DNA of 64,000 nt from positions 124,001 through 188,000 of the forward strand of contig NZ_JABFDG010000008.1 in the NCBI RefSeq assembly GCF_013403955.1, read 5' to 3'. A model generated the notes under the pieces. The model was given only the letters and a program-made list of their open reading frames with translations, was not told the DNA's origin and searched no databases. Positions 32,558-41,503 of the stretch are shown piece after piece (the stretch's first letter is position 1; each line of letters starts with the position of its first letter). Both the position numbers and the translations under genes were made by a program. This DNA comes from Winogradskyella vidalii. GTDB taxonomy: Bacteria > Bacteroidota > Bacteroidia > Flavobacteriales > Flavobacteriaceae.

Positions 32558-34708
32558 CTATAGGTTATCTAGTTGATTATCATTGCCATTGTCACTAATT
32601 GTCAAGAAAAAGCCTACAAAAAAGAACTGATCAGCTGCTGGTGTTAGCGCTCTTCTATTAAATTGACCATCTAAATTTGGCGTATCTGCGTATTGATAAC
32701 CATTAATATTTTTAAATCCTAAAACATTATTTACAGCGAAATATAAGATCTTTTGTTGGTCGATTAAATAAGACCAATTTAAACTTAAACTATGAAACGA
32801 TTTGGTGCGTTCACTTAGAAAATTATTCGTATTTGGGTTGGTGTAGGGACGACCAGAAGCAAATGCGTAAGACATACCAACCTGACTTTTCCAGCGATCA
32901 ATCCAATATTTTCCAACAATAGACAAATTATGTTTGGTGGCGTAATTTGGTTGCGCAGCTGTTTCAAAATTTTTATAATTGCGCTCCGTATCTAAATAGG
33001 AATAGCTTACCCAATAATCAATCATTTTAATACTTGTATTATCTCTCCAAAATAAATCGACACCTTGAGCGTAGCCACTTCCTGAAGAATTATAATTACT
33101 GTCATAGAGTTCTAATTCGGTATCGAATTTTACCAAGTTATCGTAATCTTTTCGGTACGCTTCAGCTCTAAAGATTCTCCCTTTGTTTACATATTGATAA
33201 TTTAGAATGTAATGGCTTGTCTTTTGTGCTGTTAAGTCGTCTTCAAATTTTAATACGTCACTATTTGGGTTTTGATAAAAGTTACCATAAGCTAACGAGA
33301 ATTGTCCATTTTTAGATGCTTTATACGCTAAAGCCGCTCTAGGTGCTAAATCTGTGGAATTAAAAATTGAACTGTAATCAGCTCTTAACCCAAGCTTTAA
33401 TGCTAATTTTTTTGAGAAAATAATATCAGCTTCAGTAAAACCAGCTGTTATATTATTGTTGAATCCATACGTTTCGTCAATAGATGCTTCTTTATAATTC
33501 TCATTAAAATTGGTTGAAAATTGCTCGACGCCAAAACTTAATTTAAATCTGCTGCTAAAGCGTTTTTTTAGTTTTAATTTAACATGAGCCGAGTTTTCTG
33601 TATTGTTTATATCACTGCGATTGACACCTATTTTATTTTTAGCATACGTGTAGCTTAATCCGGAGTTTAGAGTCCAATTATGTCCTATAACCCCTTTGTA
33701 AGATGTATTGAGATAGAAATTATTGTTATTCAATTTAAAATCTATACCATCTTCATAGTTGATATCATCTTGATTAAGTTCAAGTTTAGCAGCATCAAAA
33801 GCCGCATAAAACTTTAATATGCCATTATTTAATTGTTGTCTAAAAACGGTTTCGCCTTGTGCACCTTGGTAAGGTGTTTTCCACTCGTTTCGGTCTTTAA
33901 AAATACCCATGTAAGGAGAAAGATTCGTATAGTTCACATTAAAACTCAATGACGAATTTTCCCATTTTTGGGTATTACCTAAGGTAGCTCCAACGCTCAT
34001 AATACCAATGTCTGTTTTGTTTTGATCCGGTTCGTTAATGGTATTTAAAAGCAAGACACTAGATAAAGCTTGCCCATATTCTGAAGCATAACCACCTGTA
34101 GAAAACGTTATACCGTCGAACAGAAAAGGTGAATAACGCCCTCGTGTTGGTACATTATTAGCAGTTGGTGAGTAGGGTGTAAAAACCCGAATACCATCGA
34201 TAAAAATTTGAGTTTCGTCTGCGTTGCCACCTCTAACAAATAGCCGTCCATCTTCTGAAACATTAGCAGTTCCTGGTAAGGTTTGTAGCGCACCTAGAAA
34301 ATCACCCATGGCACTTGCGGTGGTAACCACGTCTAAGGGTTTTAATACGGAAACTTTACTGTTGTCGCTAGCTTCAAAAGTTCCAGCGCTAATATTTACA
34401 GCATCTAAAGTCTCTACATCTTCTCTTAGTTTAATTTGAAGTTTATTGAGATTAGAAACTTGGTCGGTAATACTTTTAGTTTCAAAGGATAGGAAAGAGA
34501 TGATTAAAGTTTGTATGTCTTTTTCGTCTGTTGAAAATGAGAAATTCCCAAGGTCATCAGTTGTGGCACCATCATAAGTGCCATTTAAATAAACATTAGC
34601 ACCTAATATGGGTTGACTTTTATAGTCCGTTATATTTCCTGAAATAATGGTTTGGGCGTTTCCGAATGAAATGGTCAGTAAAATAAAAAGGGTCAATAGT
34701 TTGTTCAT
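32558..34708 (-). CDS. TonB-dependent outer-membrane receptor with CarboxypepD-reg-like domain
   Basis: The 716-residue protein starts with signal peptide MNKLLTLFILLTISFGNAQ, then a carboxypeptidase-D regulatory-like domain (about 20-100: ISGNITDYKSQPILGANVYL). A plug domain follows with VSVLKPLDVVTTASAMGDFL and VRGGNADETQIFIDGIRVF (about 160-180), and the rest is a 22-strand barrel ending ADQFFFVGFFLTIS. It lacks the SusC-type extension and is short, so it is likely a metal-complex or small-molecule receptor rather than a SusC glycan transporter. No SusD is encoded nearby. It is followed by tonB on the same strand. Confidence 0.9.
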   Translation of the reverse strand: MNKLLTLFILLTISFGNAQTIISGNITDYKSQPILGANVYLNGTYDGATTDDLGNFSFSTDEKDIQTLIISFLSFETKSITDQVSNLNKLQIKLREDVETLDAVNISAGTFEASDNSKVSVLKPLDVVTTASAMGDFLGALQTLPGTANVSEDGRLFVRGGNADETQIFIDGIRVFTPYSPTANNVPTRGRYSPFLFDGITFSTGGYASEYGQALSSVLLLNTINEPDQNKTDIGIMSVGATLGNTQKWENSSLSFNVNYTNLSPYMGIFKDRNEWKTPYQGAQGETVFRQQLNNGILKFYAAFDAAKLELNQDDINYEDGIDFKLNNNNFYLNTSYKGVIGHNWTLNSGLSYTYAKNKIGVNRSDINNTENSAHVKLKLKKRFSSRFKLSFGVEQFSTNFNENYKEASIDETYGFNNNITAGFTEADIIFSKKLALKLGLRADYSSIFNSTDLAPRAALAYKASKNGQFSLAYGNFYQNPNSDVLKFEDDLTAQKTSHYILNYQYVNKGRIFRAEAYRKDYDNLVKFDTELELYDSNYNSSGSGYAQGVDLFWRDNTSIKMIDYWVSYSYLDTERNYKNFETAAQPNYATKHNLSIVGKYWIDRWKSQVGMSYAFASGRPYTNPNTNNFLSERTKSFHSLSLNWSYLIDQQKILYFAVNNVLGFKNINGYQYADTPNLDGQFNRRALTPAADQFFFVGFFLTISDNGNDNQLDNL

Positions 34709-34725
34709 AGTTTGATTAATTGTAA

Positions 34726-34746
34726 ATCCTGAATTAAACTCAGGAT
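34726..34746 (-). promoter_or_regulatory. Leader hairpin upstream of the TonB-dependent receptor
   Basis: ATCCTGA and TCAGGAT are perfect 7-base arms with a 7-base loop, 18 bases before the ATG. It would form in the 5' leader and could be a regulator operator or RNA structure. No known riboswitch was recognised. Confidence 0.4.
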
Positions 34747-34758
34747 GTTTTGATAGTA

Positions 34759-34766
34759 CAAACTTG
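34759..34766 (-). promoter_or_regulatory. -7-like promoter box for the TonB-dependent receptor
   Basis: On the minus strand CAAGTTTG matches TAnnTTTG at five of six positions. A start about 10 bases downstream would give a leader of roughly 45 bases containing the hairpin. Confidence 0.3.
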
Positions 34767-34993
34767 AACTATATGTTAGTGAATAAGAATTCTACTTTTC
34801 TGAACTGTTAATTATCAACGACGAATTGAATATATTTGGTTGTTGGTAAATAAATACGTGGCTAGCTAAATAATTAATGTAGAAATTTAATCAAATGTCT
34901 CTAGTCTTACCTGTAAATTACATATTGAAAGTGCATACGAATAACTGACATCAACATTGCATTTATAATAACATATAGCTTACCTTTTGAACG

Positions 34994-35410
34994 ATGAAAA
35001 TAAAAAACAAAAATCTATTGTATTATGCTAGTGTTGTCCTCTATATCATTTCTTTAACACAAAATGCATACATTTTAAATCAGGAAGAAGAGCATTATGG
35101 TTATTTAGTATTAATTTTTGGCTTCTATGCTGTTTTTGATTCAGGAATATCTTGGCTCGCCAATATTTTAATAATATTTTCTTGGCTATTTAGACATAAG
35201 AAAACCTCATTATATTTCAGTTTGTCAGCTTTAATATTAGGTCTTTCGTTTTTATTAATTGATAAAGTTGTGATGGGAACAAACAATATATACGGAAATA
35301 TAACTGGTTATGGTATTGGATACTATCTTTGGGTATCTAGTTTTTTAGTAATGACAATTCAAAATATTATGACGTATAATAAACGTTCTGCCCAAACCAT
35401 TTTTAAATAA
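34994..35410 (+). CDS. Four-helix integral membrane protein, unknown
   Basis: The 138-residue protein has four hydrophobic segments: about 7-27 (NLLYYASVVLYIISLTQNAY), 38-63 (LVLIFGFYAVFDSGISWLAN... into ILIIFSWLF), 70-87 (SLYFSLSALILGLSFLLI) and 105-125 (GIGYYLWVSSFLVMTIQNIM). No charged catalytic motif is visible. It stands alone, downstream of the divergent receptor region and convergent with the NADH dehydrogenase gene. I recognise no family name. Confidence 0.7.
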   Translation: MKIKNKNLLYYASVVLYIISLTQNAYILNQEEEHYGYLVLIFGFYAVFDSGISWLANILIIFSWLFRHKKTSLYFSLSALILGLSFLLIDKVVMGTNNIYGNITGYGIGYYLWVSSFLVMTIQNIMTYNKRSAQTIFK

Positions 35411-35437
35411 TTGCTTTTCTAGATTACCAAATATTAG

Positions 35438-36715
35438 TTAGAGTCGTTTTTTATAAGGTCTGATGATAAGTCGCGCGGCTTTATCAAAATTGATGTAATT
35501 ATAAGTCCAATTAAAGAGTACAATTACACGGTTTCTAAAACCGACTAAAGACATTAAGTGGACAAACATCCAAATAAACCAAGCAAAAAAACCTCCAAAC
35601 TTATAATGTTTTAAATCTACAACGGCTTTATTTCTACCAATAGTAGCCATAGAGCCTTTATCTCTATATTTAAATGGTTTTAAAGGTTTGTTGTCTATTA
35701 ATCGTAAGATGTTTTTACCTAATAATTTTCCTTGTTGAATGGCTGGCTGAGCGACTTGCGGGTGTCCTTTTGGATAAGCTTTAGTTGACATTAACGCAAT
35801 ATCTCCAACGGCAAAAATGTTGGTGTAATCTTCAACTTGGTTGAATTGATTAACGCTATAACGATTCAGTCTTTCTAGTAACGCTTCAGCTTTTAAACCT
35901 TGTATTGGTGCTCCAGTAACTCCGGCTGCCCAAATTAAGGTTTCAGATTGCATGGTAAGCTTAGAATTAGTGGTGACTGTTTTACCATCATAATGTTTTA
36001 CAAAAGTTTTACAATGTACTTTTACACCTAATTTACTTAAAAATTTAGCTGCTTTTGCTGAGGCATTTTTACTCATTGGTGGTAAAACACGATCAGCACC
36101 TTCTAATAAATGAATATGCATATCATCGGGATTTAAGTCGTGATAATCCCTTGGTAATATATTGTTTTTTAATTCGGCAATAGCACCGGCAAGCTCAGCT
36201 CCAGTTGGTCCGGCACCAACAATAACAAAGTTAAGATAGGCTTCGCGTTCTTCATTAGAATCTGCAATAGCAGCTTTTTCAAAATTTTCTAAGATAAGGC
36301 TTCTTATATCGAGCGCTTGAGGAACAGTCTTCATAGGCATACTATGAGACTCAATCGCTTTGTTACCAAAATAGTTAGTTTTTGTACCCGTCGCAATTAT
36401 AAGGTAATCGTAAGTTAGATGTCCAATAGAAGTGATGATTTCATTATTTTCTGGTAGAATCTGCTCTACTTTTGCCAGACGAAAAAAGCTAGTTCGATGT
36501 TTTTTTATAATTTTCCGTAAAGGATAAGCAATTGAATCTGGCTCTAAACCCGAACTAGATACTTGGTATAGCAACGGTTGAAATGTATGGTAATTACGTT
36601 TGTCGATTAATACAACTTGAACATTTTTGTTCGCTAATGATTTTACCAGATTTACTCCAGCAAATCCACCTCCTATGATAACGACTCTGGGTAGATTAGA
36701 CTTTGGGATATTCAT
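35438..36715 (-). CDS. ndh: Type II NADH dehydrogenase (NDH-2), NAD(P)/FAD-dependent oxidoreductase
   Basis: The start MNIPKSNLPRVVIIGG is preferred over the longer frame to 36742, giving 425 residues. Two Rossmann motifs are visible: VVIIGGGFAGVNLVKSL for FAD and FVIVGAGPTGAELAGAI for NADH. NYHTFQPLLYQVSSSGLEPD and WAAGVTGAPIQ, then FAVGDIALM and AQPAIQQGKLLGKNI, are typical of NDH-2. The C-terminal part has two hydrophobic segments (FFAWFIWMFVHLMSLVGF and RVIVLFNWTYNYINF) that hold it to the inner membrane. It passes electrons from NADH to menaquinone without pumping. Confidence 0.9.
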   Translation of the reverse strand: MNIPKSNLPRVVIIGGGFAGVNLVKSLANKNVQVVLIDKRNYHTFQPLLYQVSSSGLEPDSIAYPLRKIIKKHRTSFFRLAKVEQILPENNEIITSIGHLTYDYLIIATGTKTNYFGNKAIESHSMPMKTVPQALDIRSLILENFEKAAIADSNEEREAYLNFVIVGAGPTGAELAGAIAELKNNILPRDYHDLNPDDMHIHLLEGADRVLPPMSKNASAKAAKFLSKLGVKVHCKTFVKHYDGKTVTTNSKLTMQSETLIWAAGVTGAPIQGLKAEALLERLNRYSVNQFNQVEDYTNIFAVGDIALMSTKAYPKGHPQVAQPAIQQGKLLGKNILRLIDNKPLKPFKYRDKGSMATIGRNKAVVDLKHYKFGGFFAWFIWMFVHLMSLVGFRNRVIVLFNWTYNYINFDKAARLIIRPYKKRL

Positions 36716-36739
36716 TAAATAATGGTTGAAATTACACCA

Positions 36740-36747
36740 CAAAAGTA
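36740..36747 (-). promoter_or_regulatory. -7 promoter box for ndh
   Basis: On the minus strand TACTTTTG is a perfect TAnnTTTG match about 25 bases before the ATG at 36715. This supports the shorter start, since the longer frame would begin almost at the box. Confidence 0.4.
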
Positions 36748-36851
36748 CAAATTATGAAGACTTAAACCTTAATTTGAAAGAATAGTTGAATAAATTTGTA
36801 ACAAAAGATAAATTCCAACTACTAATTAGGTAACCAACCAATAATATTTAA

Positions 36852-37346
36852 TTGAATAAAGAACTAGAACATAGTTTTGTAGAACAGTTGCAAAAGCATC
36901 AAAACATTGTGCATAAGGTGTGTAGATTATACACTAACAATGCGGATGCTCATAACGATTTGTTTCAAGAAATTACCATACAGTTATGGCGTGCTTACCC
37001 AAAATTTAGAGGTGAAGCTAAGTTTAGTACGTGGATGTATAGAGTAGGATTGAACACGGCAATTACGTTGTACCGAAAATCGAAAAGACGTATAAGTACA
37101 CAAGAGTTTGATGCTGTAGAGTTTAAAATTAAAGCAGAAGAATATGATGATACGGAAGAGCAGCAATTAAAACTTTTGTATCAAGCAGTACATCAGTTAA
37201 ATGATATTGAAAAGGCCCTAGTTTTCTTGTATTTAGAAGATAAAGATTACAGGGAAATTAGCGCGACATTAGGTATAACGGAAGTTAATGCAAGAGTAAA
37301 AATGAATCGCGTGAAAAAGAAATTAAGAACCATACTAAATCCGTAA
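36852..37346 (+). CDS. ECF-type RNA polymerase sigma factor
   Basis: The 164-residue protein has sigma region 2 (VHKVCRLYTNNADAHNDLFQ, then EITIQLWRAYPKFRGEAKFSTWMYRVGLNTA) and region 4 (HQLNDIEKALVFLYLEDKDYREISATLGI with the helix-turn-helix following). The frame opens right after a TAA, and the only start available before region 2 is TTG (LNKELEHS), so a TTG start is forced. A membrane protein gene begins four bases after its stop. That pairing is usual for ECF sigma factors and a membrane partner that holds or modulates them. Confidence 0.9.
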   Translation: MNKELEHSFVEQLQKHQNIVHKVCRLYTNNADAHNDLFQEITIQLWRAYPKFRGEAKFSTWMYRVGLNTAITLYRKSKRRISTQEFDAVEFKIKAEEYDDTEEQQLKLLYQAVHQLNDIEKALVFLYLEDKDYREISATLGITEVNARVKMNRVKKKLRTILNP

Positions 37347-37350
37347 GATT

Positions 37351-37983
37351 ATGGATGAATTAGAATTATTAAAAAAGGATTGGAAAAAAGATAAAACTGA
37401 ATATAAAAACTATTCAGATTCTGATATTCAACCTATGTTACATAAAAAGTCGTCTTCAATTGTAAAGACATTATTTTATATAAGTATTGCTGAATTGGTG
37501 TTTTGGATATTAGTTAATGTAATTCCATTTTTCCTTTCTTCAGGCTATAAAGAACGCATGGATCAAAGTTACCATAGCCCTATATTTGTTGGGTTAACGG
37601 CACTTAGTATAATTGTAATTTTTGGCTTTGTGTATTTACTTTATAAATCACATAAAGCGATTTCTACGACCGATAATGCAAAAAAATTAATGGAAAGTAT
37701 TTTAAGAACACGTAAAGTGGTCAAGTATTATGTTGCCTTTAATTTAATAATGATTTTTATATCAATTCCTGTATCTCTGTATTTAGAATTTAATAATAAT
37801 AATGTCTTTCACGATCAGGTAGAGGCTTTTAACTCTAAAGAGATGCTCATACTCTATTTATTCACCATTCTGTTAGGAGGTGTATTTTTATTGGTGTTTT
37901 GGCTGTTTTACAAGCTTATTTATGGCATTCTTTTAAAGCGTCTAAATAGGAATTATCAAGAGTTAAAAAAGTTTGAAGTATAA
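37351..37983 (+). CDS. Four-helix membrane protein, probable partner of the ECF sigma factor
   Basis: The 210-residue protein starts MDELELLKKDWKKDKTEYKN, a short N-terminal cytoplasmic segment typical of Bacteroidota sigma-linked membrane proteins, followed by four membrane helices (about 39-61, 79-98, 122-144, 168-192: VKTLFYISIAELVFWILVNV; FVGLTALSIIVIFGFVYLLY; YVAFNLIMIFISIPVSLYL; LILYLFTILLGGVFLLVFWL). The gap of four bases to the sigma gene implies co-translation. The N-terminal 35 residues could hold the sigma factor at the membrane. No zinc anti-sigma motif (HxxxCxxC) is present, so the role is inference. Confidence 0.78.
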   Translation: MDELELLKKDWKKDKTEYKNYSDSDIQPMLHKKSSSIVKTLFYISIAELVFWILVNVIPFFLSSGYKERMDQSYHSPIFVGLTALSIIVIFGFVYLLYKSHKAISTTDNAKKLMESILRTRKVVKYYVAFNLIMIFISIPVSLYLEFNNNNVFHDQVEAFNSKEMLILYLFTILLGGVFLLVFWLFYKLIYGILLKRLNRNYQELKKFEV

Positions 37984-38134
37984 TTTCAATTATTTCTTGC
38001 ATCGCCAGATTAGATTTTCAGCTTATAAATTAGTTTTTATTATACCTAAGTTTTTGACTTTATACCGTAACTAATAGTATTGATTCTTTATGTATATTAT
38101 ATTTATCCTTTAGATATAATTAAAATCTAAACGC

Positions 38135-39106
38135 ATGAATATATTAATTACATCTGCAGGACGTCGGGTTTCTCTTGTTAGGTCATTCCAAAGTGAATTA
38201 AAAAAAACACACCCTGAAAGTAAAGTGTTTGCTACAGATGCTGATCCATTAGTTTCAGCTGCCTGTCATGTTGCTGATGGGTTTTTTAAAGTTCCTTTTC
38301 TTAGTGAACCTAATTATATTGGTGTTTTAATTGGTTTATGTAAAACACATAACATTGGTTTAATAATTCCAACAATAGATACAGAATTACTTGATCTTGC
38401 AAAGCATAAAGCACAGTTTGAACAAGCAGGTATAATGGTTGTAATTTCATCTGTAGATTTTGTTTCTAAGTGTAGAGATAAAAGAGTGATACATCAATTT
38501 TTTGAAGCTCACCAAGTTAATGTAGCTAAAGAATATGATAAGGATAATTATGAATTGCCGCTTTTTATTAAACCTACAGATGGCAGTAGGAGTGTAGACA
38601 CGTTTGTAATTAAGTCTAAAGATGATTTAACGGATTATCATTTTAGTAATGATAAATTTATGTTTTTAGAATATTTAGATCATGATGATTATGATGAATT
38701 CACCTGCGATTTATACTATAGTAAAAATCATAAGTTAAAATGTGTTGTACCAAGAAAACGTATAGAAATTAGAGATGGTGAAGTTTATAAAGCATTAACA
38801 GTCAATAATGTTTTAGTCCCTTATATAAAAGAGAATTTAAAAAATATTGAAGGTGCTATTGGTTGTCTCACAGCGCAGTTCTTTTTGCATAAAACGAATA
38901 ATCAGAAGATATACGCCATAGAGATTAATCCTCGATTTGGAGGCGGTTACCCCTTGACATATTTATCTGGAGCAAATTTTTCTAAATGGATTATTGAAGA
39001 ATACATTTTAGGACAAACTATAGAAGAGCAATTTGATGTTTGGGAAGATGATTTATTAATGATTCGTTATGATGATGAAGTTTTAGTACATGGATATAAA
39101 GGTTAA
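38135..39106 (+). CDS. ATP-grasp family ligase (CarB-like)
   Basis: The 323-residue protein has an N-terminal Rossmann-type domain (MNILITSAGRRVSLVRSF, IIPTIDTELLDLAKHK) and an ATP-grasp domain with LPLFIKPTDGSRSVDTF, FLEYLDHDDYDEFTCDLYY and the metal-binding YAIEINPRFGGGYPL. Such enzymes join a carboxylate to an amine or thiol using ATP. It overlaps the next HAD gene by 17 bases, so the two are translationally coupled. Its position at the end of the polysaccharide locus suggests a role in amino-acid or amide decoration of a sugar. The real substrate is not known. Confidence 0.85.
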   Translation: MNILITSAGRRVSLVRSFQSELKKTHPESKVFATDADPLVSAACHVADGFFKVPFLSEPNYIGVLIGLCKTHNIGLIIPTIDTELLDLAKHKAQFEQAGIMVVISSVDFVSKCRDKRVIHQFFEAHQVNVAKEYDKDNYELPLFIKPTDGSRSVDTFVIKSKDDLTDYHFSNDKFMFLEYLDHDDYDEFTCDLYYSKNHKLKCVVPRKRIEIRDGEVYKALTVNNVLVPYIKENLKNIEGAIGCLTAQFFLHKTNNQKIYAIEINPRFGGGYPLTYLSGANFSKWIIEEYILGQTIEEQFDVWEDDLLMIRYDDEVLVHGYKG

Positions 39107-39746
39107 TACAGAAACCGTTATCGTTTTTGATTTAGATGATACATTATATAACGAATTAGATTATTTAAAATCGGCTTATAAATCGATTTCAAAACATTTA
39201 GAACCTGAAAACTGGAAGCCATTATATTCAAAAATGTTTTCCTTATATAGAAGTAAAATTAATGTTTTTGAATTTTTAGCAGAATCTTATAAAACTGATA
39301 TTAAATTACTGGTTGATATGTATAGACATCACCAACCAGACCTTCAGTTATTTGAAGGTGTTTTAGATGTTTTTGAAGCCATTAAGTCTAAAAATGGTAA
39401 AATAGCTATTATTACAGATGGCCGATCATTAACACAGCGCGCCAAGCTAAAGAGTTTAGGAATCTTAAGTTATATTGATAAAGTAATTATATCTGAAGAA
39501 ATTGGTTCTGAGAAACCCAATATAGCTAACTTTAAAGCCATTGAAAATGCACTATCTGGTTCTGAATACTATTATTTTGCTGATAACTTGAAGAAAGATT
39601 TTATAGCACCAAATGCTTTAGGTTGGAAAACTGTTGCGTTAATTGATAATGGAAAAAATATTCATTTTGAATCTCATAACTTTATGACCACTCAAAATTC
39701 ACCAGAAGACTATATTATCAATTTTAAGGGTGTAGTAATTCTGTAA
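39090..39746 (+). CDS. HAD-superfamily hydrolase
   Basis: The 218-residue protein has the four HAD motifs: VFDLDDTLYNELDYLKSA (motif I DLDDT), IITDGRSLTQRAKLKSLG (motif II with Thr-Asp), SEEIGSEKPNIANFKAI (motif III Lys) and YYFADNLKKDFIAPNALG (motif IV, Asp). The alpha-helical cap lies between I and II. It probably removes phosphate from a sugar phosphate or nucleotide. It overlaps the upstream ATP-grasp gene and is convergent with the sugar transferase gene. Confidence 0.88.
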   Translation: MDIKVNTETVIVFDLDDTLYNELDYLKSAYKSISKHLEPENWKPLYSKMFSLYRSKINVFEFLAESYKTDIKLLVDMYRHHQPDLQLFEGVLDVFEAIKSKNGKIAIITDGRSLTQRAKLKSLGILSYIDKVIISEEIGSEKPNIANFKAIENALSGSEYYYFADNLKKDFIAPNALGWKTVALIDNGKNIHFESHNFMTTQNSPEDYIINFKGVVIL

Positions 39747-39761
39747 ATGTAGGCTTGTTGA

Positions 39762-40379
39762 TTATTCTTTTGTGCCTGTGAATATGGGCATATCATCGCT
39801 TTCAGAGCTATTTACATCTTTTCTATTAATCACTTTTTCTATCGTCATTAGTATGATTTTTAAATCTAATAAGAAAGCCTGATTATCTACATAATGCACA
39901 TCTAATTCAAATTTTTCTTCCCAACTAATTGCATTTCTTCCATTAACTTGAGCCCAACCTGTAATCCCTGGAGTCACCTCATGTCTTCTATTTTGTTCTT
40001 TGTTGTAAAGCGGTAAGTATTTTGGTAAAAGTGGACGTGGTCCAACTAAGCTCATGTCTCCCTTTAGAATATTTATTAGTTGAGGAATTTCATCTAAAGA
40101 GAATTTTCTACAAAAATTACCCACCTTAGTAATTCGATATACCACTGGTAAAAGATGACCATCTTTATCAGTTTTATCATTCATGGTTTTTAACTTAATA
40201 ATAGTAAATAGTTTTCCATTTTTTCCTGCTCTTGTCTGATAGAAAAACGGTTTCCCATTATTAGCAATTGCTAAAACGATAATTAATGTTAACAATAGAG
40301 GCGCAACAATTAAAAGGCCGAATAATGCTGCAAAAAAATCAAAAAAGCGTTTAATTATTAAAGGGTATATTTTTTTCAT
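39762..40379 (-). CDS. Undecaprenyl-phosphate sugar phosphotransferase (PglC/WcaJ C-terminal type)
   Basis: The 205-residue protein has one N-terminal membrane segment at about 12-32 (FFDFFAALFGLLIVAPLLLTL) and the bacterial sugar transferase core: GKLFTIIKLKTMND, FSLDEIPQLINILKGDMSLV, GPRPLLPKYLPLY, PGITGWAQVNGRN. It lacks the N-terminal CoA-binding domain of WcaJ, so it is of the short PglC type. It starts repeat-unit assembly by moving a sugar-1-phosphate from UDP-sugar onto undecaprenyl phosphate at the inner membrane. It is the last gene of the minus-strand run that begins with the flippase. Confidence 0.92.
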   Translation of the reverse strand: MKKIYPLIIKRFFDFFAALFGLLIVAPLLLTLIIVLAIANNGKPFFYQTRAGKNGKLFTIIKLKTMNDKTDKDGHLLPVVYRITKVGNFCRKFSLDEIPQLINILKGDMSLVGPRPLLPKYLPLYNKEQNRRHEVTPGITGWAQVNGRNAISWEEKFELDVHYVDNQAFLLDLKIILMTIEKVINRKDVNSSESDDMPIFTGTKE

Positions 40380-40476
40380 TTTCTAACTGTTCTCAATTAT
40401 AAATAATGCAAATAAACTGTTTTTATTCAAAAATAGTGTAATTAGGACTTACTTAATTGTGCTAATAAATTCGTTT

Positions 40477-41484
40477 TCAATCGTTTTGTTTAATTTTAAA
40501 CTCAACGCGTATTGGTTCATGATCAGACAAATTTAAATTAAAATTTTCATGATTAACTACTTCAATCTGTTCATTACTAAGAAAATAATCTAATCGTAAT
40601 GGGTACCTTCTATGAGAATAAGTTTTACCAATACCATTGCCTTTACTCACATAAGAATCTTTAAAACCTTTCTTCAAAGCTCTATAAGATTGGCTGTATG
40701 GGGTGGCGTTAAAATCGCCACTAATTATTATATTTCCACCGAAATTTTTTGCATGTTCTTTAATTAATTTGGCTTGTTTAACTTGCTTTGAAATAGTGTT
40801 ATTTAAGTTATCCCAATAGTTAAAATTACCAAACCTGTTGGCTATAATATAAGGAGAAATAACATAAGATTGTAAGTGTGTGTTATACACTCTTATTGTA
40901 TCTTGATTAATTTTTATATCAGCATAAATAACGCCATTCATTGTGTTAGAGAAATCTATAAACCCTTTGTTAACGATTGGATATTTAGAAAAGATATTCA
41001 ATAGCGATTTTTCTGTGTTGGGTCTATAGCTCCAAAAGTTATAAGGATAGCCTTCAATTTTTTGACTCTTTCTTGCAGATTCTTGAAGAATTAAAATGTC
41101 TGGATCTACTGATTCAACAAATTTAACGATTTCGGTATAAGCATTATCGTCAGGATTTTTAGACCTTATGCGATGTGTAAACGATCTGACGTTATAACTT
41201 AAAAGACTGATTGAATCTTTAGTTTCAACTTCAGAAACACTAGAAAATTGGAAAAAGAAACTGTGAAATATAAAAAAGATTATGACTCCAATTAAATAGC
41301 TATACTTTTTTCTAAAGATTCCGTAAATGGCAACAAAAACATTGAGGATAAAAATCAGTGGCATGGTAAGGCTAAAAAATACCGATACGATACCAAAATC
41401 TATAAATGAACTCAGCACGCCAAGGATTAAAAGGCCAATAATAAGAATAGGAAGTTTTTTAATAATGTAAACAATAAGCTTCAT
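40477..41484 (-). CDS. Membrane-anchored endonuclease/exonuclease/phosphatase-family protein
   Basis: The 335-residue protein has three N-terminal membrane segments (about 4-20, 23-55 and 60-75: IIKKLPILIIGLLILGVL; FGIVSVFFSLTMPLIFIL; YLIGVIIFFIFHSFFF). An EEP domain follows with motifs DSISLLSYNVRSF, PDILILQESARKSQ, NTHLQSYV, IIISGDFNATPYSQSY and NLNLSDHEPIRVEFK. These include the catalytic metal and base residues of DNase I-like phosphodiesterases. The domain is predicted outside. It sits between glycosyltransferase and sugar transferase genes and may cleave a phosphodiester in a lipid carrier or polymer. The function in polysaccharide export is inference. Confidence 0.82.
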   Translation of the reverse strand: MKLIVYIIKKLPILIIGLLILGVLSSFIDFGIVSVFFSLTMPLIFILNVFVAIYGIFRKKYSYLIGVIIFFIFHSFFFQFSSVSEVETKDSISLLSYNVRSFTHRIRSKNPDDNAYTEIVKFVESVDPDILILQESARKSQKIEGYPYNFWSYRPNTEKSLLNIFSKYPIVNKGFIDFSNTMNGVIYADIKINQDTIRVYNTHLQSYVISPYIIANRFGNFNYWDNLNNTISKQVKQAKLIKEHAKNFGGNIIISGDFNATPYSQSYRALKKGFKDSYVSKGNGIGKTYSHRRYPLRLDYFLSNEQIEVVNHENFNLNLSDHEPIRVEFKIKQND

Positions 41485-41503
41485 TAAAATAATTGTATGG
41501 TAA

